Origin: Ruminococcaceae bacterium UBA3710
Lineage (GTDB): Bacteria > Bacillota > Clostridia > Oscillospirales > Acutalibacteraceae
Reading direction: 5' to 3'
Assembly: GCA_002371985.1 (NCBI GenBank)
Contig: DFHZ01000141.1
Coordinates: 1 to 11,564, forward strand
Length of the DNA stretch: 11,564 nt
How positions within the stretch are numbered: position 1 is the first letter of the stretch; the number at the start of each line of letters is the position of its first letter. Shown in pieces: positions 1 through 7,871 of the stretch. The position numbers and the translations under genes are program-made. The notes below the pieces were generated by a model that made no database searches, was not told where the DNA came from, and saw only the letters and a list, made by a program, of their open reading frames with translations.

Positions 1-3000
1 AATAACCAACAGAAAAGCCAGTTCCATCAACGAATCTTGAATTAAGATATATTTTTTCATCTGTGGCAAATTTCGAATAATCTGTTATAAAATAATAATA
101 ACCTTCAAAACTAACCAATTGATACTGCATTAACTTTTGACCGTTTCTATAGAAAGATCCATCTATATTTGGACCATCCGGATAAACCGGAGGATTGATC
201 ATTTTGCCTGTCTCATCAAACTGATAGAAACCGGGTAACAACAAACCATTTGGACGGGTAACATCATAGTTTCCGGTAACGGCTTCATAACCACTTGCAA
301 TATAATAGTAATCGTTGCCGTCTTTTACAAGACCTGCATTCACCGGAACGCCGTTTTTCAGATATGTTGTTTGAGTTTTGCACTTAAATATGCCTGTATA
401 GTTATCACCAGGCGAATACTTACCAACGAGTACGCCGTCATCTGAAAACTCACAAAGAATTGCTTTACCTGTTGTATTAACCAATACTGAATAGTCTTCA
501 TATCTATGGCTTTTCGCATCAAATGCGTAAATTTCATCATTTATTGCGACCCAAGTGAAGTTTGAAAGCTGGCTTCGTTTAATATATTTTACATGTTCTG
601 GACCGTAATAATATTTCATTCCGGTTCCATCAGATTTCCAAACACCTTGAACTAAACCGTCAACAAATGTATATTCAACCTTTACTCCATTAATTGTAAA
701 AGTGCGTTTTCCGTTGATTCCTTCATAGGTTTCTTCGTCAAAATAATACCATCCATCTGTATTGGTAACCAAAGAAAGATTAATATCAACACCGGTATAT
801 TTTGTTGTGTCAATAGCAGTTTCAGCCGCTTCGTCAAGACGCCATCCTGAAAGAAGTGTACCGGCAATCATATAATAGGTTTTGCCGTCCACAATCGTGA
901 TTCCGTTTCCGGTAACCTCTTTACCACAAGTACATGCCAATTTATTGCCTACAACTCCAAATGTATGACCGGTTGCAGGAATTGTTGTACCCCAATCAAC
1001 AACAGAGTTACATACTTCACAGAAGGTTCTGCCGGTGTATCCATCTTCGGTACAGGTAGGAGCCTTGTCGGCAATTGCCTTGGCTGTGTGAATATGAGTA
1101 GAGCCGTGAGTAGTTAAATAAGTGGCATCCATATAATAGCGTGCCGTATACATTTCAGTAGAGACACTAAATTCTTCGTTGGAGAAAGTTTCGGTCGAAC
1201 CGTCAGTAAATGTAACAAGTCCTTTGTCAACATCTAATGTAAGATTATGACCCCAGAACTCATGAGTTGCCCAATACTGTGCAGCAGTCTTGCCGGGTAC
1301 ATGAATATCGTTATCATAGTCAAGAATGCGTACAGGAATCTTCGCAAGAATTGCTGTGCCTGTCTGATCACTGAAACCGGTGCGAGTAAATGTTATAGTA
1401 GCAGTATTGGAATCTTCATCGATCGTGTAAGAAGCAGTGAAGCCCTCCGCAAGTACCATATGGTCAAGTTGCCAATGGTTCACGCTGTTCATATCAATGA
1501 CAGTTTCAACAGACTGAATTGTATCAATAGCAGTCGTTTTAAGGTTCATCCAGTAAACAGAACCAAAGAGAATCTTATCAAGCGTCGGATCAGCAGGTAC
1601 AAACTGCACTTTGGCCGCTTTTTTACCGGATTCAACCTTGAATACACGAATCATTACAGCGGTATTACCGGCATTATCGGTGATTTCAAATCTAATTCTG
1701 TGATAACCGTCAGCAACTGTAACATTCTTAGCAGTCATAACACCGCCAGAATAAGAAACAGGTATTTCAACACCGTCAATAGTAGCCTTTGCACTTGAAG
1801 CATTAATGCCGGAAATCGTAGTCAGAGGATGTTCAACCTTATTTGCATCAACTTTAACAGTTGCATCGGCAACATTGGATGTGAATGTTAAAGTGTTGGA
1901 TGTAGTAGTAGGAGCCTCACGCTTTCCAAGTGCAGCACCGTTCATATAAATCTTATCAAATACTGGTTTTTCTCTGTCATCAACAGCATCTGAATAGTCA
2001 ACAGTGAAATTATCAAGATAGAAAGTATAGGGACCTATAACGGTTTTTCCGTCAAGAATCGGGTTGTTCTTTGCTCTGGCAAATATAAACGAAATAAAGA
2101 AGTCGCCTTTTGCACCACCGGCACCGGTGCTGGGATCCTTAACAAATTGCATTGTATCTTTTAATGCAATCTTCTCATACTGACTGAGATCCATCTCAAG
2201 ATAGTACCAACCGGGTTCGTCTACACTTTCATGGACTTGATTCGGGAATGCAGGCGGCATAGAAACAAGACACTGAGAATCGTATGTACCGTTACCGTCT
2301 GTATCAGCCATATAGTTACCCTGAGCCCAAAGTTGGATACAATCGTCAGGAATGTACATCCAGAAGCCTAATGAACGAGCATTTTCAAGTTCAATGGCAC
2401 TGCCGTCAATACCAAGTCTAATCCAGCCATATTCAGCGGAGTGGGACAGTTTAGAAGAAAGACCATTTAGTTCAAGACGCATAGAATAGTTGCCGTCATG
2501 AACTTTACCATTGGTTTTATCAGCCAAGGAGAGAGCCATGTCATAATCCCAAATTGTGCCTTTTCTGTTGTCAATCACATTCCAAATATCAACATCAGAC
2601 TGTCCACCTTCAAAGTCGAAAAGAACATCAGAGCCTTTACCGAGTTTAAGAGTAAAGTTCAATGTTGACTTACTGCCGATATTAAGAGTAGCAGTTACAT
2701 TACTGGAGATATTTGCAGGAGCATTCGTTTCGCCAACGGCATTAAAATTCAAACCGTTGAATGTACCAAGTGCCGGATTGTCGGTAGTGAATGAAATGTC
2801 ATCCGGACCAAGACCGATTTCGTTTAACCCGTTATTAACAGTCGCTTTGATAGGAATGCGAACAGTCTTACCATAAGGAATTGTAACAACAGACTGGTTA
2901 AGAGATATTGCATCAGGAGTAGCAATATTTATTACATGCTCACCTACAACATTATCTTTGTAAATCATTTGTGCAGTTACAGTTCCTTCGGTTCCGTTCG

Positions 3001-4186
3001 AAGTAAAGACACCATTAGAAATGTAACCCATACCGTTTTCCTTGATAGTCCAAGAAACATCTTCCGGAATATCAACTTTGGCACCTGAAGCATCGATACC
3101 GATAGCGTCAAAATTTACGGTGCTTCCGGGAGTATAATAATCATAATCAGAAGAAATAGTAGCATTAGATAACTCACCATCAGCCGGTGCATTAGAAATT
3201 ACCATAATTGTTGATGTAACAGGTCTTTCACCACCGTCAGACAACGAACATGTAACCTTTAAATCTTCACCGGGACGCTGAGAACAGAATGTAGTAGATC
3301 CGCCACCGTCTTGATTGCAGGCATAAATACAACCCATTCTTATCATGTAGTCAGCCATTTCATACATAGTAAAACCGGTTGAGAATGGAGCCTGATCACC
3401 ATCCGATACTGAAATTATTACTTCGCCCTCTGCGGTAATGCCGACAAAAGTTCTCGAAGCAATACCTGTACCATGATCTTTACCGTATTGGTTGACAGGG
3501 TTTCCGTTTGCATCGGGTTTTACCAACCACTGCCAAGCAGGGATAGCATTCTGTTCCCAACCTGTAAGCGGACTGTCTAATCTACGCATAAGAACTTTAG
3601 GAATGTTATCAGGTCTTGGTTCACCTGTTATAGGGTGATTATCATAATTTATAACAAGAATAGCATCGCTTCCGTTTTTGCTCATACCATAAGTAGGACC
3701 ATTACTGTTTTGATAGTGATATCCATTCAAAATAGCATATGCCAACGGCTCACCTATAAGTTCAGGATGATTTACATAATAGGCTTCGGTATACCAACTT
3801 AGTGTTGCATTAGTTGCAGCAACAACATTACCGTAACCAAGTTTTTCGGCATTGAGTGCCTGTTGAGATACGGTTTGTGTACCATAACTACCGGCTTTCG
3901 GAATCATACCCTTATAACCCGGAATTATATTTGTATAAGGGTTGTTCATATCGACAGTTACGGAATGCACAACCTGTCTTCGTGTACCGGCAGTGTTGTT
4001 GATAACAACTTCCGCTTCCTTAATACCGGGGGCGAGCTGCCAGTTTTTTTGGGAAATGAGCTTGTAATAGTCATCATTTGTGGCATTTTCATTATAATTT
4101 GTTGCAAAGATGTTGATTGAAAATGCACTTAACATCATAACAACCGCAAGTATCATTGCCAAAAGTTTTGTTAGTGTTTTTTTCAT
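1..4186 (-). CDS. Secreted multidomain phosphodiester glycosidase (NAGPA domain, COG4632-like), C-terminus beyond window
   Basis: The frame is open from the ATG at 4186 to the window edge, giving 1395 residues with no stop or frameshift; the 3' end is missing. A signal peptide (about 1-28, ending IFA) directs export. The NAGPA-type domain spans about 60-330: the turn NQDGGGSTTF (291-300) and SLSDGGERPV (314-323) match the family signatures, usually NLDGGGSSTM and SxGxERPV. Next come a Big-like beta domain (about 345-420), a jelly-roll domain opening LFDFEGG (about 522-735), a cohesin-like domain (about 866-957), a Cys/His segment (1031-1087; C1045, C1056, C1059, C1085, C1087) and aromatic repeats such as GWYYFDEETYEG resembling cell-wall/choline-binding repeats (about 1095 onward). 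The family hydrolyses sugar-1-phosphodiesters; the substrate here is unknown. It is last of the visible operon genes, 72 bp after the GT2 gene, with AAGGAG seven bases before the ATG. The domain calls after NAGPA are by eye. Confidence 0.87.
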   Translation of the reverse strand, partial: MKKTLTKLLAMILAVVMMLSAFSINIFATNYNENATNDDYYKLISQKNWQLAPGIKEAEVVINNTAGTRRQVVHSVTVDMNNPYTNIIPGYKGMIPKAGSYGTQTVSQQALNAEKLGYGNVVAATNATLSWYTEAYYVNHPELIGEPLAYAILNGYHYQNSNGPTYGMSKNGSDAILVINYDNHPITGEPRPDNIPKVLMRRLDSPLTGWEQNAIPAWQWLVKPDANGNPVNQYGKDHGTGIASRTFVGITAEGEVIISVSDGDQAPFSTGFTMYEMADYMIRMGCIYACNQDGGGSTTFCSQRPGEDLKVTCSLSDGGERPVTSTIMVISNAPADGELSNATISSDYDYYTPGSTVNFDAIGIDASGAKVDIPEDVSWTIKENGMGYISNGVFTSNGTEGTVTAQMIYKDNVVGEHVINIATPDAISLNQSVVTIPYGKTVRIPIKATVNNGLNEIGLGPDDISFTTDNPALGTFNGLNFNAVGETNAPANISSNVTATLNIGSKSTLNFTLKLGKGSDVLFDFEGGQSDVDIWNVIDNRKGTIWDYDMALSLADKTNGKVHDGNYSMRLELNGLSSKLSHSAEYGWIRLGIDGSAIELENARSLGFWMYIPDDCIQLWAQGNYMADTDGNGTYDSQCLVSMPPAFPNQVHESVDEPGWYYLEMDLSQYEKIALKDTMQFVKDPSTGAGGAKGDFFISFIFARAKNNPILDGKTVIGPYTFYLDNFTVDYSDAVDDREKPVFDKIYMNGAALGKREAPTTTSNTLTFTSNVADATVKVDANKVEHPLTTISGINASSAKATIDGVEIPVSYSGGVMTAKNVTVADGYHRIRFEITDNAGNTAVMIRVFKVESGKKAAKVQFVPADPTLDKILFGSVYWMNLKTTAIDTIQSVETVIDMNSVNHWQLDHMVLAEGFTASYTIDEDSNTATITFTRTGFSDQTGTAILAKIPVRILDYDNDIHVPGKTAAQYWATHEFWGHNLTLDVDKGLVTFTDGSTETFSNEEFSVSTEMYTARYYMDATYLTTHGSTHIHTAKAIADKAPTCTEDGYTGRTFCEVCNSVVDWGTTIPATGHTFGVVGNKLACTCGKEVTGNGITIVDGKTYYMIAGTLLSGWRLDEAAETAIDTTKYTGVDINLSLVTNTDGWYYFDEETYEGINGKRTFTINGVKVEYTFVDGLVQGVWKSDGTGMKYYYGPEHVKYIKRSQLSNFTWVAINDEIYAFDAKSHRYEDYSVLVNTTGKAILCEFSDDGVLVGKYSPGDNYTGIFKCKTQTTYLKNGVPVNAGLVKDGNDYYYIASGYEAVTGNYDVTRPNGLLLPGFYQFDETGKMINPPVYPDGPNIDGSFYRNGQKLMQYQLVSFEGYYYFITDYSKFATDEKIYLNSRFVDGTGFSVGY

Positions 4187-4193
4187 AGTCTTT

Positions 4194-4199
4194 CTCCTT
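4194..4199 (-). promoter_or_regulatory. Ribosome binding site of the phosphodiester glycosidase gene
   Basis: AAGGAG on the minus strand lies seven bases before the ATG at 4186, ideal Shine-Dalgarno spacing. It fixes the start of the large gene, and a lipophilic signal peptide follows at once. The rest of the 72-bp gap (4187-4258) is AT-rich and holds no promoter or terminator that I can call with confidence. Confidence 0.8.
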
Positions 4200-4258
4200 T
4201 TTTATTTATATAAACTTGTTTTACAAGATTACATACAAAATAGTTTTTTCAGTAAATA

Positions 4259-5206
4259 TTACTTTACATTTATATTTCTGAATACAAGATAATAACTTTT
4301 CCTTATAAAAGGTCTTATTTTCCCGAATGCCGTTAAAATAAATAGTTTTATATTATCAAGAGGCGTTGGTTTGATAACGCCTTTAGCATTTTCTTTACAC
4401 TTATTCACTAAATCTCTTTTTCCGTAATGAGCCCACCTATATGCGTAAGCAAGAACAAAATTATATTCTTTACTGCTTAGAGGGGTAATAATCGGCAAAA
4501 TGCTTTCGCACTCAATTTTCGCTTCTGCAGTAAACAAAGAACTTCCTGTTTGGGTCAACTGCTTTCCATGAACTCTGTTTACAACATCTCTTTGATGCGA
4601 ATATAGCAAATTAGTTTTGTTTGAAAATATTATTTTCCACATTTGCGTATCTTGCAAATACCTAAGACCTTCATTAAACAAACCTGCTTTAAGAATAACT
4701 TGTTTTGGAATTAAAAAAGCACATCCGTTATAAGAGCCGTTTTTCAAAACATCGTAAAGAGCATCTTGCCAGGCTATAAAGCCCTCTTTAAAACGATGCT
4801 TACCCGAACCGATTATCTTAGAGTCGGAATTCATTAAATCGTATTCGCACAAAGCAACTATTGAATCATCGAAATTATACTGTTTTAAAATACTGACTTG
4901 ATTTTCAATTTTCCCGGGAAGATAGATATCATCGTGTGAAAGCCACGAAAAATAATCGCCTTTCATCTCTTTAATTCCGAAATTAAGTGCAGATGAAACT
5001 CCACCGTTTTCTTTTTCAAAGTATTTGATTTTATCACCGTACGAAAGGGCTACTGATTTTGTTTTTCCTTCATCGCATGAGCCATCATTAACTACAATAA
5101 TTTCTTTGTTTTCATAAGTCTGCGAAATAGCACTATCAATGGCTTCTTTTAAGTATTCGGAGCCGTTGAAAACAGGAATTATAATTGATACAAGCGGGTA
5201 GTCCAT
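4259..5206 (-). CDS. GT2-family glycosyltransferase (GT-A fold)
   Basis: This is a cytoplasmic nucleotide-sugar-dependent glycosyltransferase of 315 residues, the usual size for a single-domain GT2. The N-terminus has the classic GT-A opening VSIIIPVFNGSEYL (6-19), then VVNDGS (38-43), ENGGVSSALNFGI (66-78) and SHDD (90-93), where the DxD-equivalent acidic pair binds the metal and UDP- or dTDP-sugar. LQDTQMW (184-190) stands where these enzymes carry the catalytic-base ED motif, with RVHGKQLTQ (211-219) after it. There is no obvious membrane segment, though the basic C-terminus (about 285-315) could touch the membrane. It starts 12 bp after the HPr-kinase-like gene, with a GAGG seven bases before the ATG. 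By context it adds a sugar to the lipid-linked glycan begun by the upstream transferase. Donor and acceptor cannot be read from the sequence. Confidence 0.9.
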   Translation of the reverse strand: MDYPLVSIIIPVFNGSEYLKEAIDSAISQTYENKEIIVVNDGSCDEGKTKSVALSYGDKIKYFEKENGGVSSALNFGIKEMKGDYFSWLSHDDIYLPGKIENQVSILKQYNFDDSIVALCEYDLMNSDSKIIGSGKHRFKEGFIAWQDALYDVLKNGSYNGCAFLIPKQVILKAGLFNEGLRYLQDTQMWKIIFSNKTNLLYSHQRDVVNRVHGKQLTQTGSSLFTAEAKIECESILPIITPLSSKEYNFVLAYAYRWAHYGKRDLVNKCKENAKGVIKPTPLDNIKLFILTAFGKIRPFIRKSYYLVFRNINVK

Positions 5207-5218
5207 ATAAACCTCATT

Positions 5219-6163
5219 TTATGATTCATTAGCAATATCGTCTGCATATTTAATAGCATCATTTTCAAAAATAAATTTTGCGTTAATGTTATTAAACATT
5301 TTCATAATGATTTGCTTTTCCATATTCATAAGCTCTGTATTTTTAAGAGAGTCATTAAAAAACGAAAAAGCATCCAAGGTTGGTGATTTAGCGTAATAGA
5401 GTAAATAATCGTTGAGTAATTGAACTTTCTCAAACTCTTTTTCAGTAATTGTTTTTGTCAAACTCTCTCCTTTTAAAAGCCAAAATAAAGAGTTGATTTT
5501 TTCGGATTTCTCAGAAAATATACAATTACCCTTTTTTAAAGAGTTGCCATAGTTACGATAGGAATCAGTATACGGTATCGGCCAAATGTTTACGCCGTCT
5601 GTTACAGCAACATCTTCGGAAATAAGAACTGCGTTATAATCTTTTACGAGTTTTAGACTTGTAAGAGATTTTCCGGTATTAGGCGAAGCAATCATAACAA
5701 CCGTTTTACCGTTATTAAGTTTAACAGCCGAGGAATAAATAGGCATAAAACCATTTTCGAGTAACAAAGCCGTTGCAAAATCAAAAAGTATATAATACAT
5801 CGGATGTAAATGCATAAATTTAAACTTTACATACTTTAAATGGTTTTTTCCTATGACAACGCTAAGCGTATTTTTATTCCTTGAAATCTTGTAAGCAATA
5901 CTTCCTAAAAACTTGATACTTTTATTGAATATAATGGTGTTGCTGCCGTAATCTCCCCAAAAATCACCGAATCTATCTTTAAAATTTACGCATTCACCGG
6001 CAATTTTTTTGTCTTTGTCTAAAACCACTTGCAATTTTATAAGACATTTATCATACAAATTTTTACTAACCTCAGGTGCGTTTCTACCCAATACCCAACT
6101 AAAATTTTCATACGAAGTTTCTACACCTATAAGATCAGGACAAAACACATAATATTTTATCAT
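5219..6163 (-). CDS. HPr kinase-like P-loop protein of unknown substrate
   Basis: This 314-residue protein resembles the HprK/PEP-carboxykinase-like kinase fold, not a glycosyltransferase. The second half carries a strand, then a P-loop-like ASPNTGKS (159-166), a helix, and a strand ending ISEDVAVTDG (181-190), which matches the order of Walker A and acidic metal-binding motif in HPr-kinase-related proteins. The first P-loop glycine is alanine, but GKS is intact. Residues 1-140 have no motif I recognise, and the region after 200 is also unfamiliar. No signal peptide or membrane helix is seen, so it should be cytoplasmic. It sits 5 bp after the GT4 gene and 12 bp before the GT2 gene, so it is co-translated with glycan assembly enzymes. 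HPr-kinase-like genes do occur in other bacterial polysaccharide clusters, but no role is established that I can apply here. Real HprK is unlikely given the divergence and setting. Confidence 0.72.
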   Translation of the reverse strand: MIKYYVFCPDLIGVETSYENFSWVLGRNAPEVSKNLYDKCLIKLQVVLDKDKKIAGECVNFKDRFGDFWGDYGSNTIIFNKSIKFLGSIAYKISRNKNTLSVVIGKNHLKYVKFKFMHLHPMYYILFDFATALLLENGFMPIYSSAVKLNNGKTVVMIASPNTGKSLTSLKLVKDYNAVLISEDVAVTDGVNIWPIPYTDSYRNYGNSLKKGNCIFSEKSEKINSLFWLLKGESLTKTITEKEFEKVQLLNDYLLYYAKSPTLDAFSFFNDSLKNTELMNMEKQIIMKMFNNINAKFIFENDAIKYADDIANES

Positions 6164-6168
6164 AAAAC

Positions 6169-7269
6169 CTACCTGTAGTATATTTCTAACATTTTTTTAT
6201 TGATAATATCTACATCAAAATTTTTAGCAGTTATCATTCCGGATTCACCGAATGATTTTCTTGTGCTATAACTTTTAAGTTTATCAATTGCATCTGCACA
6301 GTCATAAAGATTTGTGATTATGAACGCGTTCACATTGTTTTTAGCATAATTTTTCGTACCACGATTATCAAGGCAAATTAACGGAAGTCCGGCAGCCATA
6401 CCTTCAATTGCCGCAAGACCCAAACCCTCACGAATAGATGGGAATGCATTTATATCGGCAATTTTATATAGTTGTTCAGTATCTTCGCGATATCCCAAAA
6501 TATGAACTTGGCTTTCAACACCCAATTCATAAGAAAGATTTTTCAAATAATCAGATAAAGGCCCTTCACCGGCAATCATATAATGAACATTTTTATCATT
6601 TAACTCTGCCAAAGCACGAATAACAATCTGATGATTTTTGTTTTTATTGAGTTCTCCTACCGACAATATCAAAAATGCGTCTTCCGGTATTCCAAGTTCC
6701 TGCCTTTTTTCTGCACGGTCAACAACCGCATTGGCAAATTTGTCTACATCAATTCCTACACCGGGAACATATTCAACTCTTTTTGCCTTCATTCGCTTTT
6801 TTGCCAAACTCTCATCTTCGTGATTTATCGTAATAAGAATATCGGTAAACTTTGAACAATATTTTTCTATAGGATAATATATCAACCAATTTATTAAAGG
6901 TGCACCTTTATAAAAGTGAAAACCGTGTGCCGTATAAAATACCCTTAATCCTTTTTTTCTGAAACCTTTACAGGCAATTCGTGTACATGCTCCTGCGACA
7001 GGAGTATGGCAATGAACAATATCATATTTATTATCCGAAATAATCTTTTTTAATTCCTTAATCGCTTCAAGATTTCCTTTGCTGAAAGGCGATCTTGAGC
7101 AATTAATCTGATATACATTACAACCTAATTCACGGTAAAACTCGTCAACTTTATATTCAGATTCATTACAAGCAATGTCAACTGTATTACCGTCATCTAC
7201 CAATTTTTTTACAAGATCTTTAAAAAAAATCATTGTAAGACCTATTGTAGTTACATATAAAAATCTCAC
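6169..7269 (-). CDS. GT4-family glycosyltransferase (EpsD-like, GT-B fold)
   Basis: This 366-residue retaining glycosyltransferase of GT-B fold has an N-terminal acceptor domain with a conserved YDIVHCHTPVAG (82-93) and YTAHGFHFYKGAP (112-124), typical of EpsD/CapM-like enzymes of Gram-positive exopolysaccharide clusters. The hinge has VPGVGID (168-174) and the C-terminal donor domain begins ILSVGELNKNKNH (201-213). The nucleotide-sugar site is the E-x7-E motif EGLGLAAIE (281-289). The start is GTG at 7269, not an ATG: an AAGGAG sits six bases upstream, and the codon overlaps the acetyltransferase stop (GTGA, four shared bases), so translation is probably coupled. Its likely job is to add the second sugar onto the undecaprenyl-diphosphate-linked amino sugar made by the three preceding genes. 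Sugar specificity is unknown. Confidence 0.93.
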   Translation of the reverse strand: MRFLYVTTIGLTMIFFKDLVKKLVDDGNTVDIACNESEYKVDEFYRELGCNVYQINCSRSPFSKGNLEAIKELKKIISDNKYDIVHCHTPVAGACTRIACKGFRKKGLRVFYTAHGFHFYKGAPLINWLIYYPIEKYCSKFTDILITINHEDESLAKKRMKAKRVEYVPGVGIDVDKFANAVVDRAEKRQELGIPEDAFLILSVGELNKNKNHQIVIRALAELNDKNVHYMIAGEGPLSDYLKNLSYELGVESQVHILGYREDTEQLYKIADINAFPSIREGLGLAAIEGMAAGLPLICLDNRGTKNYAKNNVNAFIITNLYDCADAIDKLKSYSTRKSFGESGMITAKNFDVDIINKKMLEIYYR

Positions 7270-7871
7270 TTAATTCTCCTTGCAGGAACTCCGATAAATG
7301 TTCCCTTTTCTTCAATTTCAGAAACAACTACAGCCCCTGCTCCGATTATGGTATCGCTGTGAATTTTGATATTGTTTATTACCGTAGAACCGGCACCGAC
7401 AAATGTTCTTTCACCTATAACAACATTACCTGCCAAGTGAGCACCAACACTTATATGACAATAGTTCTTTAAATTCGAATTATGGTCAACAGAACTGCAA
7501 GTATTTACTATTACACCTTTTCCGACAACTACTTTGGGATTTATTACAGAACCAGCCATAACTACGGTTCCGACACCGATTTCAGCAGTTTCTGAAACAA
7601 CACTCTTTGGATGAATAAGAGTTGCCAATGTGCCATTTAAAGATATAATTTTCTTAATAAAACTTTCTCTGACTGAATTATCACCTATAGCAACAAAAAT
7701 ATCATATTTATCAATAAATAATGGTAAATTTTCGGTTGTCCCCGATACATCTACAAGAGCATTAGGACTGTCGTCTAAAAAAATTATATTTTTATAACCT
7801 ACAAGTTTCGCTATTTCAGCACACACCAAACTATGTCCGCCGGCACCGACAATTACAATATCTTCTTTCAT
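7266..7871 (-). CDS. Left-handed beta-helix sugar N-acetyltransferase (PglD/NeuD/EpsM type)
   Basis: The product (201 residues from the ATG) opens with the nucleotide-sugar-binding loop IVIVGAGGHS (5-14) and continues into hexapeptide repeats from about residue 85 to the end, including IGVGTVVMAGSVI and IGERTFVGAGSTVI, closing with IGVPARRI. That is the PglD/NeuD family, which acetylates the 4-amino group of UDP-amino sugars with acetyl-CoA. The catalytic histidine is H130 in VDHNSN; the next residue is asparagine where PglD has glutamate. Between a DegT aminotransferase/PglC pair and glycosyltransferases, a UDP-diNAc-bacillosamine-type role fits better than the sialic-acid O-acetylation implied by the NeuD name, since no sialic acid genes are seen. 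I chose ATG at 7871, which shares its A with the upstream TGA (TGATG), over the in-frame TTG one codon earlier. Coupled translation is likely. Confidence 0.9.
   Translation of the reverse strand: MKEDIVIVGAGGHSLVCAEIAKLVGYKNIIFLDDSPNALVDVSGTTENLPLFIDKYDIFVAIGDNSVRESFIKKIISLNGTLATLIHPKSVVSETAEIGVGTVVMAGSVINPKVVVGKGVIVNTCSSVDHNSNLKNYCHISVGAHLAGNVVIGERTFVGAGSTVINNIKIHSDTIIGAGAVVVSEIEEKGTFIGVPARRIK
7276..7281 (-). promoter_or_regulatory. Ribosome binding site that sets the GTG start of the GT4 gene
   Basis: AAGGAG on the minus strand, six bases before GTG at 7269-7267, lies inside the last codons of the acetyltransferase gene. It is the best Shine-Dalgarno match inside the operon body and supports the GTG start. 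Confidence 0.75.

Noticed and set aside
1247..1798. Plus-strand open frame of 183 codons
   Set aside because: It lies wholly inside the minus-strand phosphodiester glycosidase, whose reading frame shows clear domains; the plus-strand product has no recognisable motif.
2556..2876. Plus-strand open frame of 106 codons
   Set aside because: Antisense shadow of the same large gene, without a family signature or ribosome site.
4215..4227. CTTGT-TTT-ACAAG hairpin as a terminator before the large gene
   Set aside because: The stem is only five pairs and the following sequence is TTTATATAAAT, not a clean T-run. It would also cut the last gene off from the operon without a visible promoter.
4187..4258. 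Promoter for the large secreted enzyme
   Set aside because: The best -35/-10 pairs I could place match consensus at about three of six positions each, no better than chance in AT-rich DNA.
4110..4292. Plus-strand open frame of 60 codons spanning the 72-bp gap
   Set aside because: It is mostly the antisense of a signal peptide and a gene end; hydrophobic composition is what the antisense of such AT-rich sequence yields.
5219..6163. Lasso-peptide or exosortase-associated HprK-like kinase
   Set aside because: No precursor peptide, cyclase, exosortase or PEP-CTERM protein is seen; the neighbours are glycosyltransferases.
7266..7871. Sialic acid O-acetyltransferase NeuD in the strict sense
   Set aside because: No sialic acid synthesis genes are present, and the neighbours match the bacillosamine-type trio instead.
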